From: Arctic95D-9 sp035967665
GTDB lineage: Bacteria > Verrucomicrobiota > Verrucomicrobiia > Verrucomicrobiales > DEV007
Reading direction: 5' to 3'
Length of the DNA stretch: 64,000 bases
Assembly (NCBI GenBank): GCA_035967665.1
Contig: JAYWLB010000098.1
Location: forward strand, 87,574 to 151,573
In this document: positions 24,399 through 33,468 of the stretch, piece after piece
Position numbering within the stretch: position 1 is the first letter of the stretch
Layout: every line of letters begins with the position of its first letter
Program-made: the position numbers and the translations under genes
The notes under the pieces: model-generated
The model's database searches: none
What the model was told of the DNA's origin: nothing
The model's input: only the letters and a program-made list of their open reading frames with translations

Positions 24399-25601
24399 AT
24401 GAGAAAATTCCTTCAAAGCCTCGCGATCCTCACGCTCCTCATCTGGGGCGGGCTCTTCCTCTTTTTCTACCTCACCGGAAGAATCGAGAGGCACCTCGAT
24501 CCCAGCTTCCGGATCTACGCGCTGATCTCGGGCATTGGAATGATCCTCCTCGCCGCCTTCAATTTCCTCAATCGCAAGGTAGATCTGGGCGACTGCTGCC
24601 ACGATCACGCACACGGGGACGACTGCGAACACAGCAAAGCTCACGATCACCATCACTCACATGAGGCAAAAACATGTGACCACGATCATTCACACGATCA
24701 CCACCACGGCGAAGACTGCGGTCACGATCACGGAGCCCATGGGCATGCTCACGAACATTCGAAAGACTGCGACCATGACGGTCATTGCCACGGTGATCAC
24801 TCCCATGATGACGAGAATCACAGCCACGAAGACCACATCCACGCTCACGATCATGAAGAGACCACTTCCGGCCTCGCCTTTTCGCTGGCAGTGCTTCTCA
24901 TCCCCATCATCATGGCGACCGGGATTTCTCAGGATAAATTCAGCAGCGAATACCTCGCAAAGTGGGGAAAAATCGAGCGCCAGATGATGCAAATGCGCAT
25001 CGCTAAAGAACGGGAGGCAAAAGCCTCAACGATGAAAGTCACTGAAACCGCTCCCAATCCCTACACCCGCGAAGGCATCGAAGGCAATACTCCCGGAGCC
25101 GCCGACACCCCGCCAAATCCAGACGAACCCACCATAGGAACTGACGCCGATGCGGCCGCTGAAACCGAAGGCGGCGAGAACGAAGCCTGGGGCACCTTCA
25201 CCCTCGAAGACCTCAAAAACATGGTCCCCCAGAGCGACAAAGGGGACTTTCTCCTCGATGTCCCTCAGATCTTTTACACTGCCGGAGACAAAGAACTCAT
25301 GCAGGTGATGGAAGGCATCCCCATCGAAACGACCGCTCAGCTCATGGAGGAGACAATGAGCAATGCCAACGGACAGCGCCTCAAAGCCTTCCGGCTCTTC
25401 ATCGAGTGCTGCGCCGCCGATGCACGCCCTCTTTCCATCCCCGTCGACTTCGGAAAAGCCCCACCCGAATACACCGAAATGGGTTGGTACAAGCTCTTCG
25501 GAAAACTCCACTACGCGGAAGAGGACGGGGAGATCATCCCGCTCATCAACATCGACCGTATCGAGGAAGCTCTCGAACCGACCGACGGGTTGCTTTACTA
25601 G
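24399..25601 (+). CDS. YcgQ-like (DUF1980/TIGR03943) partner with a very His/Cys-rich loop
   Basis: The 400-residue protein has two N-terminal membrane segments (about 7-26 and 38-57). A loop of about 90 residues follows (63-152) that I count as holding 32 His and 7 Cys, with HDHxH-type runs. A third membrane segment covers about 158-175. The soluble C-terminal half ends in the DUF1980 core: FRLFIECCAADARPLSIPV followed by YKLFGKLHYAEEDG. The CCAAD motif and pairing with a DUF318 permease fit the YcgR/YcgQ type of system. The His loop suggests zinc, nickel or copper binding in the exported space or as a metal buffer. The metal and direction of transport are not shown by sequence. Confidence 0.82.
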   Translation: MRKFLQSLAILTLLIWGGLFLFFYLTGRIERHLDPSFRIYALISGIGMILLAAFNFLNRKVDLGDCCHDHAHGDDCEHSKAHDHHHSHEAKTCDHDHSHDHHHGEDCGHDHGAHGHAHEHSKDCDHDGHCHGDHSHDDENHSHEDHIHAHDHEETTSGLAFSLAVLLIPIIMATGISQDKFSSEYLAKWGKIERQMMQMRIAKEREAKASTMKVTETAPNPYTREGIEGNTPGAADTPPNPDEPTIGTDADAAAETEGGENEAWGTFTLEDLKNMVPQSDKGDFLLDVPQIFYTAGDKELMQVMEGIPIETTAQLMEETMSNANGQRLKAFRLFIECCAADARPLSIPVDFGKAPPEYTEMGWYKLFGKLHYAEEDGEIIPLINIDRIEEALEPTDGLLY

Positions 25602-26020
25602 GCGCTGCTGCGCGACGCGGTGGGAAGGTGGGAATGTGAAAAAGCAAGAAAGTCGCTCACACGGACCTTCTCGATCCTGGCAGAGCCCCTTTTTCTTTTT
25701 CCTAATCTTACTTCTTAATCTCCCCGCACAAGCCCCGGGGGTTGCCGCGTGGAAGACGCGAGGCGCTGCCGTAGAAAAAGATAAGGATAAAGGGATGGCG
25801 CTTCGTAACGATCCTAATTCGCACGTCTCCGTCTCCAAGTCCGGGATGCTGAAAGCATCAGCCAAAACAGGCCCGGATTTTAATCCGGGTTTGCAGATGG
25901 TTTCACTACCGCGTCCTGAAAAGACGCCCGAAAACCCTTCGTTCCAAGGCAGTTGAAAAATTCCAAAAATCGCTTAGGTTGCCGATACGGAATGTCGATT
26001 CCGCCAATTTTTCCCAATAT
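25602..26020. other. Non-coding stretch upstream of tmRNA
   Basis: No credible gene is visible in these 419 bp. A hairpin with 8-bp arms (CCCGGATT and AATCCGGG) lies at 25872-25889. The final 60 bp should hold the tmRNA promoter, but I cannot place it confidently. Confidence 0.5.
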
Positions 26021-26375
26021 GGGGGTGTAATGGTTTCGACTGACAGTTTGATAGATAAATTGCGTGTCGAGGTTGATCGGTTGGCCTCGTAAAAAGCCGA
26101 TCAAAAAACAAATGCAAATAACGAACCTGAACTTGCGCTGGCTGCCTAATTAGGCAACCCGGGACGAAGCCGACGCCGGCTGAGCTTCTCCCGCTACTTT
26201 AGCCGGCTTAGTCTCCAGACGGGTGTCCGGTCTGAAAGATGAAAGGTTACAGGGCAACCGGAGTGAAGGAATTCTGTTGATCGAAGTCCCCACTGCTAAA
26301 GTAAAAGACCAACTATGCACGTAGAGGTTTATTGAGATGATTGTTAGGACAGGGGTTCAACTCCCCTCACCTCCA
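26021..26375 (+). ncRNA. ssrA: Transfer-messenger RNA (tmRNA)
   Basis: tmRNA rescues stalled ribosomes and tags their products for proteolysis. The 5' end GGGGGTG pairs with CACCTCC at 26368-26374 as the tRNA-like acceptor stem, followed by discriminator A at 26375. The 5' part has the family's GGTTTCGAC, and the T arm has GGGGTTCAACTCCCC. The tag frame starts at GCA 26114 and ends with TAA at 26147-26149, encoding ANNEPELALAA, whose ALAA end is the classical ClpXP degron. The 3' CCA is not encoded (ACTTTT follows), so it must be added by nucleotidyltransferase. It is a one-piece gene of about 355 nt. Confidence 0.97.
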
Positions 26376-26504
26376 CTTTTTCGATCGAGACACGAGAGCG
26401 AAGAATGTCCTTCGTAGCTTCAGCGAAGAACGGACAGATCGACTTACTCTGATCGACACCGGAAAACCTCCCGTCACACCGGAGGCATCCCGGGTAAAAG
26501 AACT

Positions 26505-26846
26505 TCACCTCAACACCCTCTCGCGAGAGCTTCCGAGACCTACAGTGCTGCCAGCCGATAGGCATGAAACCAGCGTGAGATCGTCGCCCGCAATCCAAAA
26601 CACGGCGTCCTGCTCCCAGGCCCGCCCCAACTCTGCAGCGGTGCTCAGGTCAACGACACATCCGTATCCCGGCTCACGGTGACTCATATCCCTCGAACCG
26701 CCGGTGACTCTGAAAAAATCGATCGAGTCCTCAACGAGAGTTCGCCTGAAGGCACCGTCCCTTTTCCGGTTGAGATCCCCTTCCAGAATCGGGCCAAGGG
26801 GATTGCACGCTGTAATGATCGCAAAACGTTCCGGAAGCGGTATCAA
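26505..26846 (-). CDS. DUF3293-family protein, N-terminus in another frame (probable frameshift)
   Basis: The 113-residue frame begins at a TTG and already contains the family core: FAIITACNPLG near the start, GGSRDMSHREPGYG, LGRAWEQDAVFWI and GDDLTLVSC. DUF3293 function is unknown. The core lacks about 20 residues at its N-terminus. They are found just upstream in a different frame: ATG at 26890 gives MKDEYREIF, and inserting one T in the T7 run (plus-strand A7, 26862-26868) joins it to FINDRELIPLPERFAIITA. The whole would be about 128 residues, a normal length. The frame change could be a pseudogene lesion, a sequencing error or slippage. Confidence 0.65.
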   Translation of the reverse strand: MIPLPERFAIITACNPLGPILEGDLNRKRDGAFRRTLVEDSIDFFRVTGGSRDMSHREPGYGCVVDLSTAAELGRAWEQDAVFWIAGDDLTLVSCLSAGSTVGLGSSRERVLR

Positions 26847-27361
26847 CTCCCGATCATTTATAAAAAAATCTCTCTATATTCGTCTTTCATTTTCTAAAGA
26901 ATCCGGAACTCCTTTCACCGCTTCCACACACTCTTCGAAAAAAGTCTACATACCGAATTCCGGATACACACATACTCAATCCCGCCACGCACCCGAACCG
27001 GGATAAGCTCAATCTCGCATTTCCAACTGCCCCATCCACTCAAATCAGGTATCCCCCAACAGCAGTCCCACCCGGAACACTATCCTCTTCAACCCGTTTG
27101 CCACGGGGATGAATCCATTCAATGCTCACCGCGTCATCGAAACGCAGAAAACCTGTCCACGTATCCACTTTGCCGGAATGAATCCGGTGATCCTTATCAG
27201 AGGCAGCGAGACTTGGCGGACGCTGACTTCACACCTATAGTATTGGGGAAATACATTAAAAAATAAGCCTCTACCGCTCTCCGGGAAAACTGTATATTTT
27301 TTTAGTTACCAACTGATCGTGATATCCCCTGACCATACAGGAAATCCAATCAATATTTACT
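26847..27361. other. Gene-poor, locally AT-rich stretch
   Basis: These 515 bp hold the out-of-frame start of the DUF3293 gene (26847-26890) and a 62-codon minus-strand fragment (27040-27228). The remainder shows nothing I can support. The AT-rich end (27230-27361) probably carries the promoter of the kinase gene. Confidence 0.45.
27040..27228 (-). pseudogene. Short open fragment resembling a protein C-terminus
   Basis: A 62-codon open frame ends in TGA at 27040-27042. It encodes segments such as GKVDTWTGFLRFDDA and VSIEWIHPRGKRVEE, with ordinary coding composition. It has no ATG and is closed upstream by a stop; the first GTG leaves only about 40 residues. It looks like the end of a decayed gene, or a very small unknown protein. 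I do not recognise the family. Confidence 0.3.
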
Positions 27362-29767
27362 GTGCAAGAATCGAATTCCAGCCATTGCGTCACCTGCGAA
27401 CTCCCGATACCGGGAGCGGCTCCCGACGGAATTTGCCCGAGATGCCTCCTTCGCGAAGGGCTCTCTGAGCTCACCTGCAGTGACACCCGCGACGCGGGAG
27501 CCCCACCGGTTTCGCACACTTCACCGGAGGTTGAAACAACCCACCCCGCCGACAATGAAGACATCGCAAAGTGGTTTCCACAGCTCGAAATTTTCGAACT
27601 GCTCGGAGTCGGGGGAATGGGCCGCGTTTACCGGGCGCGGCAGACTCACCTCGAGCGGGTCGTTGCCCTCAAGATCTTATCCTGCCCGCCTGAGTCCCAC
27701 GAGGCATTTGCCCTGCGCTTCGAACAGGAGGCCAAGCTCCTTGCCCGCCTTCACCATCCTAACATTGTCACCTTGTTTGACTTTGGAATCGTCCAGCGTG
27801 GCAGCGACGTTCCTCCGCTCTACTACTTCCTGATGGAGTATGTCGAAGGAGCCAGTCTGCTCGAATACATCAACCAAAAAGAAATCACCCCGGCGAACGC
27901 CTTTCACATCACCGCACAAATTTGTGAGGCCCTCCAGTTCGCCCACGAGCAGGGTGTTCTTCATCGCGATATCAAACCGGCCAACCTCCTCATGACCTCT
28001 CCGGAGACGGTGAAATTGGCCGACTTCGGAATCGCCAAAATCATCTCCGCGAACTCCGAAGGACAGGAAACGGGGCTCACGCTGACAGGCACTTCGGTTG
28101 GCACCCCTTTCTACATGGCTCCGGAGATCTGGGAAAACCCCGCCGGAGCCGATCAACGCGCCGACCTCTATTCTCTGGGCGCGGTTCTCTATCACATGCT
28201 GACCGGAGAATGTCCGTCGGGACGTTTCGAGCGTCCTTCCGTCGAAAAAAAGCTTCCGCGAATCGTTGACGCTCCGGTTTGGAAAGCGCTCGCAAAGAAT
28301 CCTGCTGATCGCTACGGGAATGCGGAGTCTTTCAGAATGGATGCCACCCGGATCGAAAGGCAACTCAATCGTGCCCACCGCTCCCGCCTCGTCCGGTTCC
28401 TTTTACTTTTCACACTCATCCCGCTGTGCCTCGGACTTGCTCTCTGGAGCCAACCCGGCAACAGGGCCCGCTCCACCACTGCTCCCGGCACTGCTCCGGT
28501 GAAACTCCCCGCCCTCGCGAATCAGGGCCGGATCTACCTCCACTTTGCAGGCTCCGATCAGGGGGAAAAACTCGAATCCACCTCAAAGCGACTCGACGCA
28601 TCCAGCTTTACCCTGGTTTACTCGCGCGATATTGAGTCGCGGGAGAAGCTCCCGATCTCCACCGAAGTTCGCTATTTCCGCGACCCTGAGGAGAAAGCAG
28701 GCGCAGCAGAGGTTCTTGCTCTCCTGAAACAGTCAGAAGGATTTGAGGACGCTCGTCTCCTCTACGTATCAGGCTACGACGACGTCAATCGGGAGAACCA
28801 TTTTGAAATTTGGCTGGGCCGGAACTCTTTCGCCCCCACCAAATCCATCGGGCGGAAATTGCGGGAACAGCAGGGGGCACTGAAGAGCGGCTACCTCAGG
28901 GTCGCCCATTCCCCTGCCACAGCGAAGACAGATCTCTCAAGGGTCGGGCAGTTCACAGACATCTTCGCGGTGCGATCCAATGAAACCGATTGGTATGCCC
29001 TCCGTAGAAACGGAAGCCTGATCTCTTCCAATGAGAATCACACGAGACTTTACATCGATTCGATTACCGGTGATACGAACCGGCCTGTGGCACTGGTAGA
29101 CACTGGCGGTGAAATCGAGATCTTCGGTTCCGATGGTTTTTTTCCGCAGGCGGAATACCCCGCAATACTCAAACAGCAACCTCCCGTCGCCTGTGAAGTG
29201 GGTAGTGGCCACGCTCTCGCATTGCTCGAAAATGGCGAAGTGATTGCGTGGGGACCGCGCTATGCGCGTGCAATGAGCCCTCCGGAGGTCAAACCATCAC
29301 TTGCGACCCCCCGCTGGCCCCAACCGCCCCCTCGCGGGAGCAACCACATCGCTATTGCAGTCACGCCTGTTTCCGCAGCAGCCCTGCAAGCTACCGGAAA
29401 TGTGACTTTCTGGAATGCGCTGGGGGTGATTGAAACAAAAGACATCGTGACGCAGGAACCGATTCGATCGATTCAGAGCGCCGGCGACACCTTCCTTCTC
29501 CTCACTGCATCCGGGAGTCTGATCCAGGTCCACCCTCCCACTCAGGAGGAAGAAAAAAGCCTGCGTTCCGAAACGATCGCTGAAAAGGTCTCCACCCTCT
29601 CCTCGCACTTCTATTACTCAGCTGAGGAAGGCTGGCAATCGGCGCTGTTGCCTGATCATTCCAACGTGCCCTGGAAAACGCTTCCGGAAACCGGACCGGG
29701 ACAAATCAGCCTTCTCCCGTCAAGCCGCCCGGATCAACCCGCTGTTCTCTGGGTCCAGCAACAGTAG
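27362..29767 (+). CDS. Membrane Ser/Thr protein kinase with zinc-ribbon-like start and RCC1-like sensor
   Basis: The 801-residue product starts at GTG. Its N-terminus has C9xxC and C25xxC pairs (CVTC, CPRC), resembling a zinc ribbon. The kinase domain (about 77-335) has the Gly loop LGVGGMGRVY, Lys104 in VALKIL, HRDIKPANLL (201-210) and DFG (221-223), so it should be active. One membrane segment (about 344-362) separates it from an exported C-terminal half with repeats such as VGSGHALALLENGEVIAWG, which resemble RCC1 beta-propeller blades. This is the PknB-type layout common in Verrucomicrobiota and Planctomycetota. The ligand and targets are unknown. It is convergent with mpl. Confidence 0.88.
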   Translation: MQESNSSHCVTCELPIPGAAPDGICPRCLLREGLSELTCSDTRDAGAPPVSHTSPEVETTHPADNEDIAKWFPQLEIFELLGVGGMGRVYRARQTHLERVVALKILSCPPESHEAFALRFEQEAKLLARLHHPNIVTLFDFGIVQRGSDVPPLYYFLMEYVEGASLLEYINQKEITPANAFHITAQICEALQFAHEQGVLHRDIKPANLLMTSPETVKLADFGIAKIISANSEGQETGLTLTGTSVGTPFYMAPEIWENPAGADQRADLYSLGAVLYHMLTGECPSGRFERPSVEKKLPRIVDAPVWKALAKNPADRYGNAESFRMDATRIERQLNRAHRSRLVRFLLLFTLIPLCLGLALWSQPGNRARSTTAPGTAPVKLPALANQGRIYLHFAGSDQGEKLESTSKRLDASSFTLVYSRDIESREKLPISTEVRYFRDPEEKAGAAEVLALLKQSEGFEDARLLYVSGYDDVNRENHFEIWLGRNSFAPTKSIGRKLREQQGALKSGYLRVAHSPATAKTDLSRVGQFTDIFAVRSNETDWYALRRNGSLISSNENHTRLYIDSITGDTNRPVALVDTGGEIEIFGSDGFFPQAEYPAILKQQPPVACEVGSGHALALLENGEVIAWGPRYARAMSPPEVKPSLATPRWPQPPPRGSNHIAIAVTPVSAAALQATGNVTFWNALGVIETKDIVTQEPIRSIQSAGDTFLLLTASGSLIQVHPPTQEEEKSLRSETIAEKVSTLSSHFYYSAEEGWQSALLPDHSNVPWKTLPETGPGQISLLPSSRPDQPAVLWVQQQ

Positions 29768-29820
29768 CAGGCGACTCGCGATCTTTCAGCCGGAGACACG
29801 ACCCGCCACCGCACGCCGAC

Positions 29821-31221
29821 TCACAGTTTCGCGAGGAGCTTGTCGTGAATCCCGCCGAAACCACCGTTTGAGAAAACGATAATGACGTCGCCGTCTTCCG
29901 CTTCGCTTTCGAGTCGTGCCACGATGGCATCTGCATCAGGTTCGTAGAAGGCGGGAGTCCCGGTGTCGCGAATCGTCTTCATCAGCAAATCGGTATCGAG
30001 GCGCTCGTCTTCATCGAGGCTGTCGGCACGAGCCACTTCGGCGAGACAAACCGCATCCGCCTCGCTCAATGCCGCAGGAAGCGTTTCCTGAAACACATTG
30101 CGGCGTGTCGTGTTCGAGCGCGGTTCGAAGATCGCCCAGAGGCGGGAACCTTCGTAGCGGCGGCGCATCGCAACGACCGCTTCTTTAATCGCAGTGGGAT
30201 GATGACCGAAATCATCGATCACGGTGATGTTGCGGGCGGTGACACCGCGCACTTCCTGACGGCGGCGCACCCCGACGAACTGTTCGAGCGCTGTGCGAAT
30301 CTCATCCGGTGAGACGCCACCGAAACGGGCTGCACAAACCGCCATGGCTCCGTTTCTGACGTTGAACTCCCCGTTGAGCGGCAGGAAATAAGTCTCCCCT
30401 TCGATCGTAAAACGGGTTCCAGCTGGCTCGTAACTGACATCGCTGATGCGCGCTTCACAATCCCCGTGAAATCCGACCCGTTTCATCGGGGAATGCCCCT
30501 GATCAGCGAAAACCTCGAGGCAATTTTGATCATCGCCATTGAGCAATACCATTCCGTTTTCGGGAACAAGGCGAATCATGTGTCCGAAGGTCTTTTTGAC
30601 GGCATCGAGGTCATCAAAGATATCGGCGTGATCAAACTCCATGTTATTCACGATCGCCACTTCCGGGAGGTAGTGGATGAATTTGGAGCGCTTATCGAAA
30701 AAGGCAGAATCGTATTCATCTCCTTCCAGAACCGTAATATCCGAGTCGGTGAAGCGGGCGCCCTGTCCGAGGTTTCCGGGAAGCCCCCCGATGACGAAGC
30801 CCGGATTTTTACCCGCCGATTCAAAAATCCACGCCAGAATCGAGGAGGTCGTTGTTTTCCCGTGCGTCCCGGTGACGACAAAGTTGCGTTTTCCGCGAAG
30901 AATCTGCTCACGGAGAAGTTCGGGAAAGGAGACATAATGACGCTTCTGACGAAGAACCTCCTCCACCTCCGGATTTCCGCGACTCTGAGCATTTCCAATC
31001 ACGAAGAGATCGACATCATCCGGAAGATTCTCCGCCTTGTAGCCATTCAGAATTTCGATCTCACGGCTTTCGAGAAACCCCTTCATCGGGTCATAAACAT
31101 GAGCATCCGAGCCGGTGACGCGATAGCCGGCATCGCGGAACGCAGCCGCAACCGAACCCATCGCGGTGCCGCAAATTCCCATAAAATATAAGTGCTTATC
31201 CCCGTTTCCGTTCTTGCTCAT
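29821..31221 (-). CDS. mpl: UDP-N-acetylmuramate:L-alanyl-gamma-D-glutamyl-meso-diaminopimelate ligase Mpl
   Basis: Mpl joins the tripeptide recovered from old peptidoglycan to UDP-MurNAc, feeding it back into wall synthesis. The 466-residue protein has the Mur-ligase layout. The UDP-binding N-terminus reads YFMGICGTAMGSVA. The ATP loop is GTHGKTTTS (118-126). A central LEGDEYDSAFFDKRSKF motif is diagnostic of Mpl. IVNNMEFDHADIFD and IDDFGHHPTAIKE follow. Mpl implies Gram-negative diaminopimelate-containing peptidoglycan and recycling. It stands alone between a convergent kinase gene and a divergent cytochrome gene. Confidence 0.95.
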   Translation of the reverse strand: MSKNGNGDKHLYFMGICGTAMGSVAAAFRDAGYRVTGSDAHVYDPMKGFLESREIEILNGYKAENLPDDVDLFVIGNAQSRGNPEVEEVLRQKRHYVSFPELLREQILRGKRNFVVTGTHGKTTTSSILAWIFESAGKNPGFVIGGLPGNLGQGARFTDSDITVLEGDEYDSAFFDKRSKFIHYLPEVAIVNNMEFDHADIFDDLDAVKKTFGHMIRLVPENGMVLLNGDDQNCLEVFADQGHSPMKRVGFHGDCEARISDVSYEPAGTRFTIEGETYFLPLNGEFNVRNGAMAVCAARFGGVSPDEIRTALEQFVGVRRRQEVRGVTARNITVIDDFGHHPTAIKEAVVAMRRRYEGSRLWAIFEPRSNTTRRNVFQETLPAALSEADAVCLAEVARADSLDEDERLDTDLLMKTIRDTGTPAFYEPDADAIVARLESEAEDGDVIIVFSNGGFGGIHDKLLAKL

Positions 31222-31521
31222 ATCAATAAACCATTCCGCCTCGTATCTGATACGTGAATTGAGTAAGCTTCTTACTCCTTTTTACAATTCGGGGCAAAGG
31301 CCCTTTTTCTTTATCTTTATCTTTTTCATAATCTCAAGAGAGTCTCTGCCGCCCGCTCTTCTTTGGAAAAAGTAAAAATAAAAGCCTCACTCCACACGAA
31401 ACCACCTCGAAAAACCGGCTTCCCCGCGCATTTAACACTGCCGATCACGCCATAATGTTACGGATTTTTTTCCACGACAACACGCAATTGACCACAAAGA
31501 ACCTTTCGTCGATGATCCGGA
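31222..31521. other. Divergent intergenic region between mpl and the membrane cytochrome
   Basis: The 300 bp hold promoters for both directions but no gene that I can support. At 31261-31277 7-bp arms GAGTAAG and CTTACTC flank a 3-base loop and are followed by CTTTTT. It could be a terminator-like hairpin or an operator. Confidence 0.4.
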
Positions 31522-33420
31522 ATGAGCAAATTCGTTAGACACGAAGCCAAATCGTCAAAAGGAGTCAAGCTGGCCCTCTTTCTCGGGATCCTCTGGGCCA
31601 TTTTACTCGGAGTGATCTGGGTTGCCTACCGCAATAGCGACGGCACCGGGGGCGGCTTCATGAATTTCATCGGGCGGTTTCACGTTCTCATCGTTCACTT
31701 CCCGATCGGTGTCATTTTCCTGGCATTCATTATGCACGTCCTCACCTACCTGACGGCGTTTGCCCATCTCCAGAAATCGATCCCCTTTGTGCTCTGGATC
31801 GGTTTTCTAACGAGCATCAAAGCGACCGTAGTCGGCTTTCTTCTCATGAAAGTCGAGGATTTCGGCGGTCACGCCATGGATATGCACATGTATTTCGGCC
31901 TCGCGGTGGTCGTCTTCAGCCTTCTCGCACTGGTCTTTTCCATCAAGGAAAGCCGGGGGCTCACCGGGCTCACCCTTGTCGCGGCGATGTTTGCCACGAT
32001 GGCGAGCGGTCACTTCGGAGGCGCAATGGTGCACAAGGCGGATTACCTCACAGAGCATGCCCCCGAGCCACTGAAGCCGGCACTGCTCGTCGGACTGAGC
32101 CACAAAGAAGAGCCGGCAGCCCCTGCTGAAGGCGAAGGCAACACCCCGCCTGCCGAAATCCCACTTGGCGAGCGTGTCGTATACACTGATTTTGTTGTCC
32201 CTATCCTCGAAAAAACCTGTAACGAATGCCACAACGCGGACAAGATTAAGGGCAAGCTCCGCATGGACACTCACGAGCTGCTTCTCGCCGGAGCGGAAGG
32301 CTCCGATTTCCAGACCGTCGCTCCGGGCGATGCCGCTGAATCCGAGTTGATTGTTCGCGTCACGCTTCCTTCTGATGACGATGAATTCATGCCGCCAAAG
32401 GGTGACGGGTTCACCGAAGAGGAGATCAAACTTCTCAGCCTCTGGATCGATGCCGGGGCAAAGGCCGACATGAAGTTAGCGGAACTGGGCGACGCCTCAA
32501 TGGTCGAGCCTCTCGCCCTCGCAGTCGAGGCGACCCACGCTGACAGCAAAGAGGAAGTGGCTGACACAGCGATCGCAACCTACGAGTCTGTTTGGGACAC
32601 CCTCACCCCTGAAGAGCAGGACGCCCGCATGACGGAAGTGATGGTGGCAGCCGATAAATATCACTTTTCCGTAATGCCGATTTCCGCGGAAGACGACCGG
32701 CTCCGCGTCAACGTCATCAACGCAGCGAAGGAATTTGGCGACGATCAGATCAAATTGCTCGAACCCATCGCGGAACGGATTGTGTGGCTTGATCTTGCCC
32801 GCAGCCAGATCACAGACGAAGCCCTCAAAACCGTCGGCAAAATGCGTGGACTGGAGCGATTGCATCTCGAGAACACCAAAACAACCGACGCGGGAATTGC
32901 CGAACTTGGTGGCCTCCAGCAGCTTGAATACCTGAATCTCTACGGAACCGGCGTTGGAAACGGAGTCTTCGAGACGTTCAAAAAGCTTCCCAACCTGAAG
33001 AAAATCTACCTGTGGCAGACCAAAGTCGACGCTTCTGAAGCGAAAGCGTTTGAGAGAAGCGTAAATCTCGAAATCAACACTGGAACAGACCTTCCGACGG
33101 CAGCACCCGCTCCAAAACCGGAAGAGAAGCCTGCCCCCAAGCCGGAGCCGAAGAAAGAGCCTGCTCCTGCTCCCAAGCCGGAGACCAAACCAGCCCCCAA
33201 GCCCGAGCCGAAGAAAGAGCCCACTCCTGCTCCCAAGCCGGAGACCAAACCCGCTCCCAAGCCGGAGGCCAAACCCGCTCCCAAGCCCGCTCCCAAGCCC
33301 GCTCCCAAGCCCGAGCCGAAGAAAGAGTCCGCCCCTGCTCCCAAGCCAGAGGCCAAACCTGCCCCCAAGCCTGAGCCCGCAAAAGATGCAGCTCCTGCGG
33401 AAGGCAAAAAAGCAGAATAG
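31522..33420 (+). CDS. Membrane c-type cytochrome with leucine-rich repeats and TonB-like Pro/Lys tail
   Basis: The 632-residue protein starts with membrane helices (about 17-38, 51-75, 88-112, 121-140 and 148-165) resembling a DUF2231-type domain with conserved His (HVLIVHFPIG, GHAMDMHMYFG). A PSCyt1 domain follows, with haem site CNECH (233-237) and MPPKGDGF as probable Met ligand region. Leucine-rich-repeat-like sequence covers about 410-520. The last 110 residues are Pro/Lys/Glu/Ala repeats (APKPEPKKE units), like the rigid periplasm-spanning part of TonB. It may carry electrons between membrane and periplasm. It precedes genes for cytochrome c assembly (ResB, CcsA), which could mature its haem. 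Confidence 0.8.
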   Translation: MSKFVRHEAKSSKGVKLALFLGILWAILLGVIWVAYRNSDGTGGGFMNFIGRFHVLIVHFPIGVIFLAFIMHVLTYLTAFAHLQKSIPFVLWIGFLTSIKATVVGFLLMKVEDFGGHAMDMHMYFGLAVVVFSLLALVFSIKESRGLTGLTLVAAMFATMASGHFGGAMVHKADYLTEHAPEPLKPALLVGLSHKEEPAAPAEGEGNTPPAEIPLGERVVYTDFVVPILEKTCNECHNADKIKGKLRMDTHELLLAGAEGSDFQTVAPGDAAESELIVRVTLPSDDDEFMPPKGDGFTEEEIKLLSLWIDAGAKADMKLAELGDASMVEPLALAVEATHADSKEEVADTAIATYESVWDTLTPEEQDARMTEVMVAADKYHFSVMPISAEDDRLRVNVINAAKEFGDDQIKLLEPIAERIVWLDLARSQITDEALKTVGKMRGLERLHLENTKTTDAGIAELGGLQQLEYLNLYGTGVGNGVFETFKKLPNLKKIYLWQTKVDASEAKAFERSVNLEINTGTDLPTAAPAPKPEEKPAPKPEPKKEPAPAPKPETKPAPKPEPKKEPTPAPKPETKPAPKPEAKPAPKPAPKPAPKPEPKKESAPAPKPEAKPAPKPEPAKDAAPAEGKKAE

Positions 33421-33468
33421 TGTTTTCAAAAACACCGCTCCCAGCTTAGGGACGTAATTCTCCAAAAA

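Noticed and set aside
24690..24992. Val/Met-rich minus-strand frame opposite the His-rich loop
   Set aside because: It results from the reverse complement of His/Asp codons.
26341..26682. Plus-strand frame starting at the tmRNA end
   Set aside because: It starts inside tmRNA and overlaps the DUF3293 gene, which carries recognisable family motifs.
26376..27361. Intact integrated element at the tmRNA gene
   Set aside because: No integrase gene or repeat of the tmRNA 3' end is visible downstream in the window.
31807..32274. Minus-strand frame inside the membrane cytochrome gene
   Set aside because: It is covered by haem-site and membrane-helix coding sequence on the plus strand.
33006..33407. 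Long minus-strand frames with Gly/Ser/Trp repeats
   Set aside because: They are the reverse complement of the Pro/Lys repeats of the cytochrome gene and show no family features.
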